Assembly: GCF_021155765.1 (NCBI RefSeq)
Contig: NC_060116.1
Location: 10,106,001-10,170,000 of the forward strand
DNA: 64,000 nucleotides
Origin: Diprion similis
Taxonomy: Eukaryota; Arthropoda; Insecta; Hymenoptera; Diprionidae
Direction of reading: 5' to 3'
Part shown: one piece after another, positions 27,901 through 36,633 of the stretch
How the letters are laid out: every line of letters begins with the position of its first letter
Numbering within the stretch: position 1 is the stretch's first letter
The notes under the pieces: model-generated
The model's input: the letters and a program-made list of their open reading frames with translations, nothing else
What the model was told of the DNA's origin: nothing
The model's database searches: none
Program-made: the position numbers and the translations under genes

Positions 27901-29265
27901 CCTCAATTTTCAATACCAATCCAAGCTGTAGAAATATGTATCAGGATTGAATTGTCCAAGTGTTCTGGGACCAAATAATTACAGAAGCGAGGTCTTGAAC
28001 GCTTAAACAGAAGTACTATATAACTTAAAAACAAACGATGCGGAATTAAAATGTCCTTCTTTCTATTTCATTCTCAAAAATATTTTCAATCTCATGCGGT
28101 AATAAGAAATGCAAATTGATTGGTGATTTCAAAGTCACGATATGTATTCTTCATGCTCGACTTGGTTGAAAATCTTTACCCAGCCGCTGTTTGAGGGTTG
28201 ATTCTTCGACCTGCTCCCGAAGAAGATCGTCCCACCCATTTCCGCCTTGCCAAATTAATCCCACCTGATGGCTGAGGATGGGCAGGTTGCACACGAAGCA
28301 AATTGCTGTCATGGTCCTGGAAATAAAACATTGACGTGGTCATCGATACTGCTACCGAACAGCGGTGAGTTGTTTACGTCGTATTTATACGGTGGAAGGA
28401 ATAGAAATGGGTGCATCTTAATTCTAATATAAAGTGAAGTACAGAGTTAACCAGGCCATGCCGAGAGAGCAGTTTTAACAGACTTAGTCGAACGATGGTT
28501 TAAAACGATGATGAACTCGTCTCGTGTTCAAACCCCGTTTAGTGAACCACGTCTTTCAGCTGGTTCTATGAATCAAATTTATCACATCATTGGAACGAAG
28601 TTGATCGAAGCCAAAGTCTATCTTTGATCTTCCTTTTTTTTATATCCGTACGTTCATGTGTGCGTGAGTACCGAATTGAGAATTATTTCTTCTTATACAG
28701 TCGAGTTACAGTCAGTGAGAAAAAGCCGTTCGTCTGAGTTCTTATTAAAAGTCATCAATCGTTCTCGATCTGTTTCGTTCTCTGAAAGTGATCGATGAAA
28801 GGTATATATATATATATATATATAAGTATGTAATATACTTCTACGACATGTGTATATGAAGCCTATAATATGTTTGCAAATGAACTTAAAATCACATTGT
28901 ACGAAATCTGTCGAATGGTTAACGACCAACTGATTACACAAGAAAAACTCTACTACCTTGATGTATTGTTGAAAAAATTGTTAACAATGTATACAATGCT
29001 GTATGTAATGCTGCGAATGCATGAAAAAAACTGTTAACTGTATAACAATGGTGTTACAGTTGAAATGTAATACGTTGTGAGAAAGTATATGTGTATAAAA
29101 TATGCGTGTATAACTCGAGTCAATGAATTTCATTCCAAAGCTTAAGGATGCAGAGCAGAAATATTTCAGAATGGAAAATACGAGAGTATAGAAATTTTTA
29201 GAAAATAAGTTTTGATCTTGTGTTTTCGACCTGTAGTGTCGAAGTCTGGGGCTGGGCAACGACAT
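15774..29265 (-). CDS. RapGAP-BTB/BACK multidomain protein with LIM-like finger; Rap1GAP-related, BTB half resembles insect serine-enriched protein
   Basis: Predicted GTPase-activating protein for Rap-type GTPases with a BTB/BACK interaction module. CDS exons in transcript order (high to low coordinate): 28312-28180, 27500-27060, 26750-26507, 26279-25937, 25754-25616, 25529-25346, 24999-24795, 24714-24603, 22551-22449, 21863-21691, 20332-19449, 19296-19062, 18994-18823, 18698-18459, 18378-18223, 16988-16831, 16754-16645, 16547-16026, 15917-15774. They total 4698 nt (1565 aa plus stop), all GT-AG with matching phase. An optional first exon (29288-29231, ATG at 29265) adds 13 residues. Numbering from the Met at 28312: CxxC at 5-8; disordered RRx(S/T)-rich region about 45-600; LIM-type half H612/C615/C618/C621/C642/H645; RapGAP about 793-1100 with asparagine-thumb motif RKRHIGND (N996); BTB first half about 1165-1212; insert about 1213-1344; BTB second half from 1345; BACK about 1400-1565. 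The RapGAP half closely follows RAP1GAP. The BTB half recalls the Drosophila gprs product, but I recognise that only loosely, so no symbol is given. Confidence 0.9.
15918..16025 (-). other. 108-nt intron without stop codon
   Basis: Bounded by a strong donor (AGG|GTGAGT) and acceptor (tattgtttcag). It is a multiple of three and open in the coding frame, so retention would add 36 residues (including SPEPSCSMLSDKCVDEGKKN) to the BACK region rather than truncate it. Confidence 0.7.
16026..16547 (-). CDS. Second half of BTB and BACK domain
   Basis: Acceptor ccgattttcag, phase 0 in, phase 0 out (AGG|GTGAGT). FDIIEFDPETFRTLLDYLHT is the classic BTB C-terminal helix, followed by the AAEHYDLPELLQAC helices. 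The BACK region follows with ALENYYWRYTSASELV and FLTLSESMVQMIM. The frame is strongly coding. Confidence 0.95.
16645..16754 (-). CDS. End of the BTB insert
   Basis: Acceptor cctactcgcag, phase 1 in, phase 0 out (GAG|GTAGCT). Encodes KDRGVQSLAVPRLSVCADAQ and KVDRAKLAQTE. Reading on without splicing hits a stop, so the next intron is required. Confidence 0.82.
16831..16988 (-). CDS. BTB insert exon
   Basis: Acceptor gttccgatatgtttag (a modest pyrimidine tract), phase 2 in, phase 1 out (A|GTAAGT). Encodes RPKSVPSSPMVKRAFSRLGT and then ITAGWGRSIRKHGGG. A basic segment with no domain I can name. Phase agrees on both sides. Confidence 0.8.
16989..18222 (-). other. Intron (1234 nt)
   Basis: Lies inside the BTB insert. 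Contains an imperfect hairpin at 17933-17990, listed separately. No other feature is supported. Confidence 0.75.
17933..17990. other. Imperfect intronic hairpin with E-box
   Basis: gtaatggccaccatgtggcg is followed by a 21-nt loop and cgccacgtggttgttac, whose reverse complement aligns to the first arm with two small bulges. The second arm contains the palindrome ccacgtgg (CACGTG E-box). Confidence 0.5.
18223..18378 (-). CDS. BTB helix and start of the insert
   Basis: Acceptor atttttccag, phase 2 in, phase 2 out (AG|GTAGGT). RVFQEMLYGIQTG is the usual BTB helix after the RS signature. The exon then leaves the BTB pattern with a Pro/Ser-rich sequence, SPQVPVGELLARPVP. Confidence 0.93.
18459..18698 (-). 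CDS. First half of the BTB/POZ fold
   Basis: Acceptor cgccccaacgcctag, phase 2 in, phase 2 out (AG|GTCTGT). Encodes RRGSWRPIGHMRPSSPLLDS, an acidic linker DQFEDYDQLAKDF, then the BTB start LFDVSFLVPGQKKQ and GVRAILGVRS, where the 'kaiLaaRS' signature is clear. The phase-matched link to the RapGAP exon places both domains in one protein. Confidence 0.93.
18823..18994 (-). CDS. End of RapGAP domain
   Basis: Acceptor atcactcgacag, phase 1 in, phase 2 out (AG|GTAAAA). Encodes GPMFREWILTKIVNGERASY, matching the FxxFLLTKLINAE helix of RAP1GAP, then a helical tail ending GQIPKPY. Confidence 0.94.
19062..19296 (-). CDS. RapGAP catalytic exon (asparagine thumb)
   Basis: Acceptor attctggttacag, phase 0 in, phase 1 out (G|GTAGGA). 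Begins LQRKRHIGNDIVCVVFLEAD. In RAP1GAP the matching asparagine is inserted into the Rap active site, and here it is kept (N996). Continues through SHFLHTFILVRVSPR to the end of the domain. Confidence 0.96.
19449..20332 (-). CDS. Main RapGAP exon
   Basis: Acceptor gttctttcag, phase 1 in, phase 0 out (AAG|GTATTT). Starts DEFCEEFPHNLIPTPGYWIE, like the FGGYWIEG region of RAP1GAP. An acidic stretch follows, then the RapGAP fold: YEKYFYGSEHWNYF, GLIPASCVFAD, FKSELKVGVIY-like strands, GFDKYKGGLDT and YSVYTNWRGIEIMFHVST. The whole 295-residue stretch is open. Confidence 0.96.
20333..21690 (-). other. Intron (1358 nt) with degenerate repeats
   Basis: Holds four or five diverged ttctactagcaag...gctgac units at about 21260-21450, listed separately. 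Nothing else is recognised. Confidence 0.8.
21260..21450. repeat. Degenerate tandem repeat, period about 40-50 bp
   Basis: The phrase tctact(agcaag), followed by a gctgac-type segment, recurs with starts near 21263, 21299, 21348, 21388 and 21440. Copies are diverged and spacing is irregular. Confidence 0.65.
21691..21863 (-). CDS. Exon finishing the LIM-like finger
   Basis: Phase 2 in, phase 1 out (G|GTTAGT). Encodes RFKNHILCDLHFADVALMEC and then MQQLRSFKPQSLG. C642-x2-H645 supplies the last ligand pair, 20 residues after C621, as in LIM domains. ARRKSS adds another RRxS site. Confidence 0.88.
21864..22448 (-). other. Intron (585 nt)
   Basis: Donor GTGAGC, acceptor ctattatag. I see no other feature in it. 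Confidence 0.8.
22449..22551 (-). CDS. LIM-like zinc-finger exon
   Basis: Acceptor ttttgatttaaag, phase 1 in, phase 2 out (AG|GTGAGC). Encodes EPSPLYDNNHYHEECLRCNS followed by CGLNLTGPNQKRAR. H612-x2-C615-x2-C618-x2-C621 is the hallmark centre of a LIM domain. The exon is needed for phase between 24603 and 21863 and fits exactly. Confidence 0.88.
22552..24602 (-). other. Large intron (2051 nt) carrying a tandem repeat
   Basis: Separates the RRxS region from the LIM-like exon. It contains three perfect 139-bp tandem copies at 24042-24458. No other feature is supported. Confidence 0.8.
24042..24458. repeat. Perfect 3 x 139-bp tandem repeat
   Basis: Three contiguous copies start at 24042, 24181 and 24320, each running from caacgaactgtg to gttagcaatg. 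I read the three copies base by base and found no difference. It sits inside an intron of the RapGAP-BTB gene. Confidence 0.97.
24603..24714 (-). CDS. Exon of the RapGAP-BTB gene (GRRDSSAQITDG)
   Basis: Acceptor cattcgtttcag, phase 0 in, phase 1 out (G|GTGAGT). Encodes GRRDSSAQITDGTFATMTVE and then a Thr/Ser stretch ending STQT. The RRDSxAQIT string echoes RRDSAAQIT in the exon at 27500. Confidence 0.88.
24795..24999 (-). CDS. Exon with three 15-residue RRQST repeats
   Basis: Phase 2 in, phase 0 out (ACC|GTAGGT). After a Ser/Cys-rich start it holds three tandem 15-residue units whose RRQS begins at residues 524, 539 and 554. Each is an ideal PKA/14-3-3-type site, and two continue TTEE. Confidence 0.9.
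25000..25345 (-). other. Intron (346 nt)
   Basis: Donor GTAAAT, acceptor ttttttgattctcag. I see nothing else in it. Confidence 0.8.
25346..25529 (-). CDS. RRxS-rich exon of the RapGAP-BTB gene
   Basis: Acceptor ggtggtttcaag, phase 1 in, phase 2 out (AG|GTAAAT). Contains ARRDSLSPDS, PRRRDS and LRRQSTSIAYGRPPR, with two LSPD-type Ser-Pro sites. Confidence 0.86.
25616..25754 (-). CDS. Exon of the RapGAP-BTB gene (disordered region)
   Basis: Acceptor aatatttgttcaag, phase 0 in, phase 1 out (G|GTATGG). Encodes KEASPSKLARLTRQAAA and then SGRRGSQPTLSPDPDDG. Chosen because it links its neighbours in phase and carries another RRxS site. Confidence 0.8.
25937..26279 (-). CDS. Low-complexity exon of the RapGAP-BTB gene
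   Basis: Acceptor ctgttatactgctcag, phase 2 in, phase 0 out (CAG|GTAAAT). Begins REHLEAQRLHAEKNEKSSS, probably a short helix, then Thr/Pro/Ser-rich sequence, and ends TTRRDSTTQ. Confidence 0.86.
26507..26750 (-). CDS. RRxS-rich exon of the RapGAP-BTB gene
   Basis: Acceptor ttcttttcag, phase 1 in, phase 2 out (AG|GTTCGT). The phase-consistent frame has no Met and no stop, and reads through SRRGS, SRRDS and RRRQS to YYRSDQRPSASSTDSGAS. Longer Met-initiated frames over this DNA are out of phase. Confidence 0.82.
27060..27500 (-). CDS. RRxS-rich exon of the RapGAP-BTB gene
   Basis: Phase 1 in, phase 1 out (donor G|GTAATC). About 147 low-complexity residues with five RRx(S/T) sites: GRRDS, RRRRSS, HRRET, SRRES and SRRDS. 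Also a short amphipathic stretch, LAQLTELLKEW, followed by a Gly/Lys-rich run. Confidence 0.88.
27501..28179 (-). other. Intron (679 nt)
   Basis: Donor GTAAAG, acceptor ggacacttgtag. I see no repeat or embedded gene. Confidence 0.75.
28180..28316 (-). CDS. Exon with CxxC motif and probable start codon
   Basis: Acceptor ttttatttccag, then GACC and an ATG at 28312-28310. Reads MTAICFVCNLPILSHQVGLI and so on to KQRLG, ending in phase 1 at G|GTAAAG. The C-x2-C pair (residues 5 and 8) looks like one half of a zinc site. The phase matches the next exon. Confidence 0.8.
28317..29230 (-). other. First candidate intron (914 nt)
   Basis: Lies between the candidate first exon and the CxxC exon. It contains a (TA)n tract at 28803-28824. 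I see nothing else in it. Confidence 0.45.
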
Positions 29266-29288
29266 CGCATGGCAAGGGCCTGGCCGAC
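29231..29288 (-). CDS. Candidate first coding exon of the RapGAP-BTB gene
   Basis: Acceptor ctatcttttgcag, then an ATG at 29265-29263 that reads MSLPSPRLRHY and ends in phase 2 at a weak donor (CAG|GTCGAA). Spliced to 28316 it continues in frame as R-T-M-T-A-I-C. The frame stays open upstream of the ATG to the acceptor, so coding could begin even earlier. Plausible but less certain than the other exons. Confidence 0.45.
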
Positions 29289-30240
29289 CTGCAAAAGATA
29301 GGTACACACTTTTTTCGAATAACCGTTCCACAAAGAAGTGAAGTGAGGGAGAAAAATAAAGTTGTATATTAATTTAACGCCGGTGGCTGTTGGATCACTC
29401 TCGGCATTGTAAATCGCAGAGCTTAGAGTTCACTAGCGTTTGATAAACGATGAGGTATCAGGTAAATTCCAGACGAATTCCCAATTGCTCGTACGTTACT
29501 GTAGCGCTATTATATAATCGCTATAATGAAATAACTTTGCGAAAGAATCTTTCGAAGCCCGTGAAAAAATTGGACGCAACGTTCAATAGCAAAAGCAAAT
29601 TAAAAATCCACAACACGCATAAAACTTTATAAATTTTAAATCAACTACCCTATGTGGGAAAAATTTGTTTTAATAATTCAGAAAATTAATTACCAGTCGA
29701 TTTTTGTTTCATCAACAAAATCAATTAGCTTGCTGGATACGGAAAATCGCCCCATACCTGTAAACTGCCAACTTCATCAATTCTAATCAAGCATACATAG
29801 GTGTGTACACATATATGTATATATATATATATAACGTATATTATATAAATGTATTTAATGGTGAGCTTGCGTCAGAGGAACAGTTTCCCGAGCTACAGTC
29901 CCGTAGGTAGACGGGAATAGAAGAGCTTATACGGTAATTTGTATACCTACCTACCGTAGATCAGTTTGTCTGATCCGCACGTGCAACAGCCACTGGTGGA
30001 GTATCGGCGAAGTGATCTCTGTGTTCTTCCACCAGCATCTCAACCGCAACCCCCATCCCTACGCTCAGTCAGCGGTCGGTAAATGTGAAAAGTAACCCCA
30101 AAATCAGCAAATTCGAGTAACAACTTTACAATACGGTGGTTTAAACGATTGCAATGGTGTAGAGCATGCCGAGATTTTCGTCGTTGGAGAAATTAGAAAA
30201 ATGAGTGAGTTGACCTAATTGCTTAATTATTTATCTATAT

Positions 30241-30242
30241 AT

Positions 30243-30273
<31 letters not shown>

Positions 30274-30275
30274 TT
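30241..30275. repeat. (TTTA)n microsatellite
   Basis: About eight to nine uninterrupted attt units. Confidence 0.95.
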
Positions 30276-33200
30276 TTCTGCGAATGTTTGGATAATTTTG
30301 TGAAACAATGATCGCTCTCTGTTATACATATAATCGTTCAACACTGTCGGGTAAGTCGGAAAAATAGATTTCTACTCTGAAATAACACGCGCCTTTAATA
30401 GACACGCGCAACAAGGTTAATTAAGTTTGAATGTTTATGAACTGACCCGTTGTGGTAGGAATATACGGTACATGCATAATTTGTTGCAGAGACCGCGGTT
30501 AACTGTAATGGAAGGGAGGTAAAACGTGCACTCCGTTGTGCGCTCATTTATTGTTAATTATAGAAGCTGTGTTTAGGCAAGTACACCTGGTTCAACGAAC
30601 CTGCACTCTCATATCTGATCGTTACAAAGACTTTTTCACTTTCGGTCAACAATTCACTTTCTGTATGCAAATTCGTCATCTCGTACACATGTGCGAAAAA
30701 TAATGTTCGTATGCCGATTTCATTAATTTCTTCTTGGCCCTAAAATACAGTCTATGGTCGGTAATTTCAAATTACCCAGATTCAAGGGCTAAGTCAGGAA
30801 CTTGATCAGTGTTCGATTCGCAATCACCGATCAATGAGGCTTCGGTACGTCCACCGTTATTTTGAAAAGAAAAAACCAGTAAAACAGAGAACAGAACAGA
30901 CCCAGTGATTCTGTTTTAAACCCTGCCAAGTTCGGTGCTCCTCTCAATCCCTGAGGAAGCATTATTCTAATCATACCCTTCACTGGATGGCAAGTTTTTT
31001 CGGTACTTTCAAAAAATCTGGGATAACGCAATTTCGCTGGAATGGTCGTGGTAGGTTGTTTGGTATATCACGAAAGAATCTGCCAACTTAACGCTATTTT
31101 GAGAAACCGAAATGTAATGTCAGAATAAAAGTCCTGCGAATAAAGCGGGAAAAACTTGGAAGAAAGACCTCCTTCAACGACAAGATAGGCTCGAACTCAT
31201 CGCACGATATTTATACTGTACTTACTTATTGTTGAAAGAGGCGGAAAGTATAACTTGAAATTATTGGCGTAGTTATGCCGGTATATGACACTCGTTGAAA
31301 GTGACTTTTATTGCTTCGACTTTCCCTCCATTGTCATGGCGGTAAAGAGGGTACCTATTATACAGCACCGAATACACTTCTGCCATTAAAATTCGTAAGT
31401 CAGGATTACCATGAGCAGAATCATGATAATTTCAACGACTCTTTACGGTGCAGCAACGTCAGGAGTGATTCAATCAATTATTCAAAGCGCCCTGCAGTTC
31501 CGGAGCCCCGGATGTGAAGAGTGAAACTATGTGAGGATGAGCGAGCATGAGAATGAAGATAAACGATCCCGGTTGAAGATTGCCACTCGTCGAATTATTA
31601 ATTTCGAATAATGTTCAAGCGAAGCTAATAAATCGTGATTTGATTAAACTCATGTCGCAATACGCCATTGCACTAGACATGCCGTAGACTTGGCACAAAG
31701 GAAGTCTCCTTGGCGTAAACGTTCCGGAGGAGAAGTTTCCTGAGAAGCATTCACGGTACTCTGGATGTACCCTAACGGAGTGACGAACGCTTCCACGTCC
31801 CGACAGGTAGACAGAGAGGAGAATAAAGATAGGCTAGAGACGCGTCGCCATGGGAACAAACGGGACTTTCTAATAATTGCAAAACCGGCTCCTGTCGAGA
31901 GAAGAACGGGCCGGATCCCCGTACCGGTGATGAAAGAAGTTCAAGTTCTCCCGGCCCTCTCAATCCTCCCGTTACTCCCTTCTCTCCCGCTCGGCTTGAC
32001 GTCCTGAAGGTTCTCTCGTCGAAAAGTTCCGTGTAAGCAAGTTGAACTACCCTTCTGCTGACTATGGCCTACATTTATAGCGCGTCTGTCGTGCGCACTC
32101 TGGAGTGATGAAGAGACGGGCTTCACCATTTACTAGAAGCATTCGCTCGCGACGAGATCAAAACAGATGTTTCTTTTGCCAATCCTATTTACAGCACGAG
32201 CCAAAGGTTGTTCTCGAATGCTGATCAAAGGCGTCCTCTCCTGTCTTCGCGTGACCCAGACAATAATTCCGATCTTGTTATCTTCATCTTCTTCTTTTTC
32301 ACTTCGGATGGTTATCGTGATTGATCCATCTCGCTCAATCTTCTGTATCGTGAAAGCCGTCTGGCGATATGAGGCAACGTCGAACTGACAGTCGCAGTTT
32401 TATTCGTGCGATCGTAAATTGAAGAAACTGACAGATTTGTAATCCAGAGCAAAACATTCAAGGTTTATCGATTCAATTCTCGCGGGAATCACGCTCAGTG
32501 AATACTTCAGAATCACAATGAATGTGTGAGACAGTTACCAGCCACCAGCAACACGCACATACCTATAACATACCTATATCATACCGCGGTACATTTTACT
32601 TGTGAAAATGCAGCAGCGAGAGGCTATTTTCAGACAAAGGAATTGGGGGGAATTGATCAATGTTAGTCGACAGTCTCTGTAAAACCACATGGTGAAAATC
32701 GGGGTTGGTTTTACTTCGTAGGCATAAGGTGGCAGCGTGATTGCCTCTCCAGAATCACCAGAGAAACAGGGAACACGGAGATATTGCTTGAGACGTGAGA
32801 CGAAATACAGGGTGCCTTGCCTTTGTCTACTGTCCTCTTCGAGGGTCCTTTTCCTTTGTGACCACGGCAATAGTCGGTCCCACGTACGCGTGCCTTGACC
32901 GTTGACCCCTTATGCTCACGTCGTATCCACGACAACCACAAGTTATTGGCTAGTAATAAGAGCGAAGTGCTTTCTACCCGTGAGATGCCTGAACAGATTC
33001 TTTGCCGTGAACGTGTATACCATGTCGATGGGGTGATGCCTCCCATGAAAGCTTTTGTTCTCTTGCTGCATTATGGACGCGAATCCGTCCAGTTTGGTAA
33101 CATTCACTATGAGAGAAGGTATGAAAGTCTTTCCAAATGGATCCACGCTAATAAACGCAATTATGAATCACAACTTATTTGAATCACAGTCCCAGGGATC

Positions 33201-34388
33201 CATTACGGTATCAATTTAGTATCTAGAATATCCTGCGAAATATGGAACGAGTTTGTGCGAAGGCAACTGCACGAGCAAAACGCTTCGTCCTTTCTCTCCG
33301 AGACTCGAGGTTCGGGTCCCAGTTGGGCTTCTGCATCTTTGAAAGGAACCCCTTCAATTACTCAAACGGAATGATGAAGTTCCTACGCTTCAGACGAACC
33401 TTCAGCCTTGCTGTTTCGTCTCTTCTCAGAATTTTGTCAGTACTTAGTCAGCTTATTTTGATCAATCCTGCAAGGAGCCGGACCTCGTGTATGCAGAGTG
33501 CTGGCAAAGCATATTTCACCAGACCAAAACTGGGAGCTGTACACCCTTTCAAGTTGGGGAATTAGAGTAAAGTGGATGACCAGTTTTCCATCTATTCATA
33601 ACTTTAAATTCCCTTGTCAATATCCAATAGGACTTTTATGTCATCGATACGCGACCCTGACGACCTCATTCGCTTGTAAGAGGGTGTAACAGGACACGGA
33701 GCGCGATAAGGGAGGAAAATCCCTTGGAAATCGTACAGGGTGGAAGTGATAGAAATTTATGGGAGTCAAGTGAATGTGGGAAGAAGTTGTCGAGTCAAGG
33801 ACTAGGGCGTGGGTCGACGGTGACATTCGATTTGTCGCAGTGGTTCGGTGGACACAACTGTTAATAGCGTCATATCGAACATTAAGTTTCGAGATTCGAG
33901 CTTTCAGATGCGAACTGCTGAGGTCAAGTCGGCATAAGAAGTGCGGAGTTTCGACACGGGGTAAATCTCATTACTGAATTGACAAATGTAGCAATTTGTT
34001 AATGGCAGCGAGTAGACGCGTGAGTTTATTTCATCGCAAGGCAGATTTTGCTGGTGCAGAACGGTATCAAATTTTTTTTAAAGATTTCTCTAATAAATCA
34101 CTGCGAAGATCAAAGGAATCTGAAAAACACAGATGGATATTCGGACAGACTTTATTTTTCTCTCAATAATTACACCCCCTTCAGCCCTCTTTTCCCATCC
34201 ATCCGCCTCACTCAAATCAGCACAAACTCCAGACTATATCAACTAACAATAAGTATTAAGTGATCCCAAGACACACACACTGCCGAGGAAAACTTGTGCG
34301 GCGTTTTACATCCCCCAGGCCTGCCACTTTTATCCCGCTAGTCGTGCGTCTGCCCGTTATAATAACCGAAACCAAACTACGAAGTTCA

Positions 34389-34405
34389 CCCCCCCCCCCC
34401 CCCCC
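34389..34405. repeat. Poly-C tract (17 nt)
   Basis: C17, then a single g and four more c. Such runs are prone to length error in assemblies. Confidence 0.95.
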
Positions 34406-36621
34406 GCCCCTATCTTGCTACTGTAAGCAAACTAAAATTAAATTACTGCCTTTTATTTTGTAACTTGATCGGCAGCCGTTGGGGTGAAAATTACCTTGGC
34501 AATTAGGGCGCGTATCTTATTTCGTAGATGGAGGGGTGAAAGGAAATATTTCGATAATTTTAACTGATGATAAAAACGTGCGATGAACCACGAATGGGTG
34601 GTTTGAAATGTGACACAGAGTGTTATAGTACTGTTGATGAAAACGCGAAGCACGTCCCTAGGAAACGTCAGCTCAAAGGAATGGCAAGGCTTTGTAAACA
34701 CGGGTTGCAGATTTCGAACGAATACCAGAAACTCGACTAGAGGCTCTTTTGTGCACGCTGTGTAGTTTTGCCTCGTCATTTTGTGTTCGGTTGTTAGCTA
34801 GAACAGTCGGGTGGTACTGGCTGCAGGTGATCTGATATGGCAGTCGTGTATGCGAGGAACCTTTGGCATCAATTCGTTGTTTGTTTTTGAGTAAAATAAT
34901 ATGTACCCTTGTTCGAGCACGGAATAATATAAACGAGAATGTGAGAGGGCGTGGTGTGAGAGAGACATGAATCACGTCTTGCACTCGATCAAAAAGGTAA
35001 TGTATCCACCTACGTGCGACCTACGACGCTGTTAGAGAACAGAGGTATCTCGTTGTTGCATAGTTCATTTGTACGATACGCATGTTCTAGAAACGGATAT
35101 TTGACGTTCAGAGTGATTTACTGGAAATTTTTCACCGGGATCTGATGCGAAACAATAATCACACGCACCTAAAATCGCTTTGGTATTCGATCAAATCTGT
35201 GCTCGGATATTCCCTCGATTCACAACGGCCATATAACTGGCGCTGTAGAATCACCGATAGAAGAATATTTTCGTGAAACTTTGTACACATACTGCTGGAG
35301 GTTCATTTCTCCCTAGCCCCGAGCATTGGAAACGTTAAATTCGGTTCACCGATTCACCCCATTTCAGCCAGTTGGACGATACCATCGGCAACAACGTATG
35401 TAAATATGATTGAAAACATCGGAGGAAGCAGCATTGAGGTTTCGAAATACACTCGATTTACGCTTGGTAAACGAGCGTACGGGGATGAACAAATTTCTAT
35501 CGATAACAAAGCAATCTTCATTCACCCCTGTTTTTTTCGTTTGTGGGCGCATAATACTTTGCCGTTGACTTGACCCGGGAGTGATTATAACGATCGAGAT
35601 GACAGTATGACGTTCCCTGTTTCCCAGGGTGACTTTATGACGGTGGTAATTGATTGTGAAAGTGGGGGGGAAAAACCCAACAAAGACCGAGTGAGCGTGG
35701 GACGGAAATAAAATAGAACACTAAAGGGTACACGTGTTGGAAATTTCTTTTGTTCTCATTATTATTCATTATAACGGCTCCATCCTTGACGCACATTTAA
35801 GCCGTCACGCACTTAAAAATTCCGTACACCACGAAAAGTACAGCAAGAAGTTTAAATTGCTAAACATTCTACAAATACTAGCAACGAACCTTCAAACCAC
35901 CGCAAGGGTTCAACCTATTGTTTTCACTAACCGTAGGGGAAGTTCGTAATAGGACCGAGACCGTAGCTTTTGTGAATATGGACAGGAATTTGATTGATAG
36001 AGATAATTTTCAGAAACAGTTCACTGAACCGCTCGTTAATGCGAGGGAAAGTTAGGAGTTCATTTTCCGGAAACTGTGTTCGTCTGAACATCCCATAAAC
36101 ATGGTATAAAAATAAAATTCACCATTCGAAGAAAATAGGAATACAATGGCAGATATTTTACACCAACTGGCTAACTTTATTAACTTAATACTATGAATTT
36201 TTCATATTTTTCATTATCTTCTTCATTAGAACTTGGCCAATGATTAAAACCTTTCTGTCTCCATCAATATCTGAAAATGGTGCACGGAAGTGTAATTAAT
36301 AATACCTCTTTCGATTTAATTACCAATTCATGGTTCTTTCATTTTCACAAAGCGCACCAGAGTCGGTAAATATGCTTAATAAACCTTGCGCAACAGTTTC
36401 TCTCCCTTACCTTATTCGCGCGCTGGAAATGATAGCGTGGTAATCCATGGTTTATTTATAGTTTACTCTCCTCCCTTTGTCTGAACATGAATATTGACAA
36501 GTAGGTACTCGTACGCGTATACGCACACATATCGAGGTGTCGGTGAGTAGGTGTACGTATAGATATGGAAATAGGTACGAATGTGATGCATGCGTACGCT
36601 GCGCGCACACGGGGTGAAAAG

Positions 36622-36633
36622 CCCCCCCCCCCC
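36622..36633. repeat. Poly-C tract (12 nt)
   Basis: C12, followed by tatcccccc. Confidence 0.95.
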
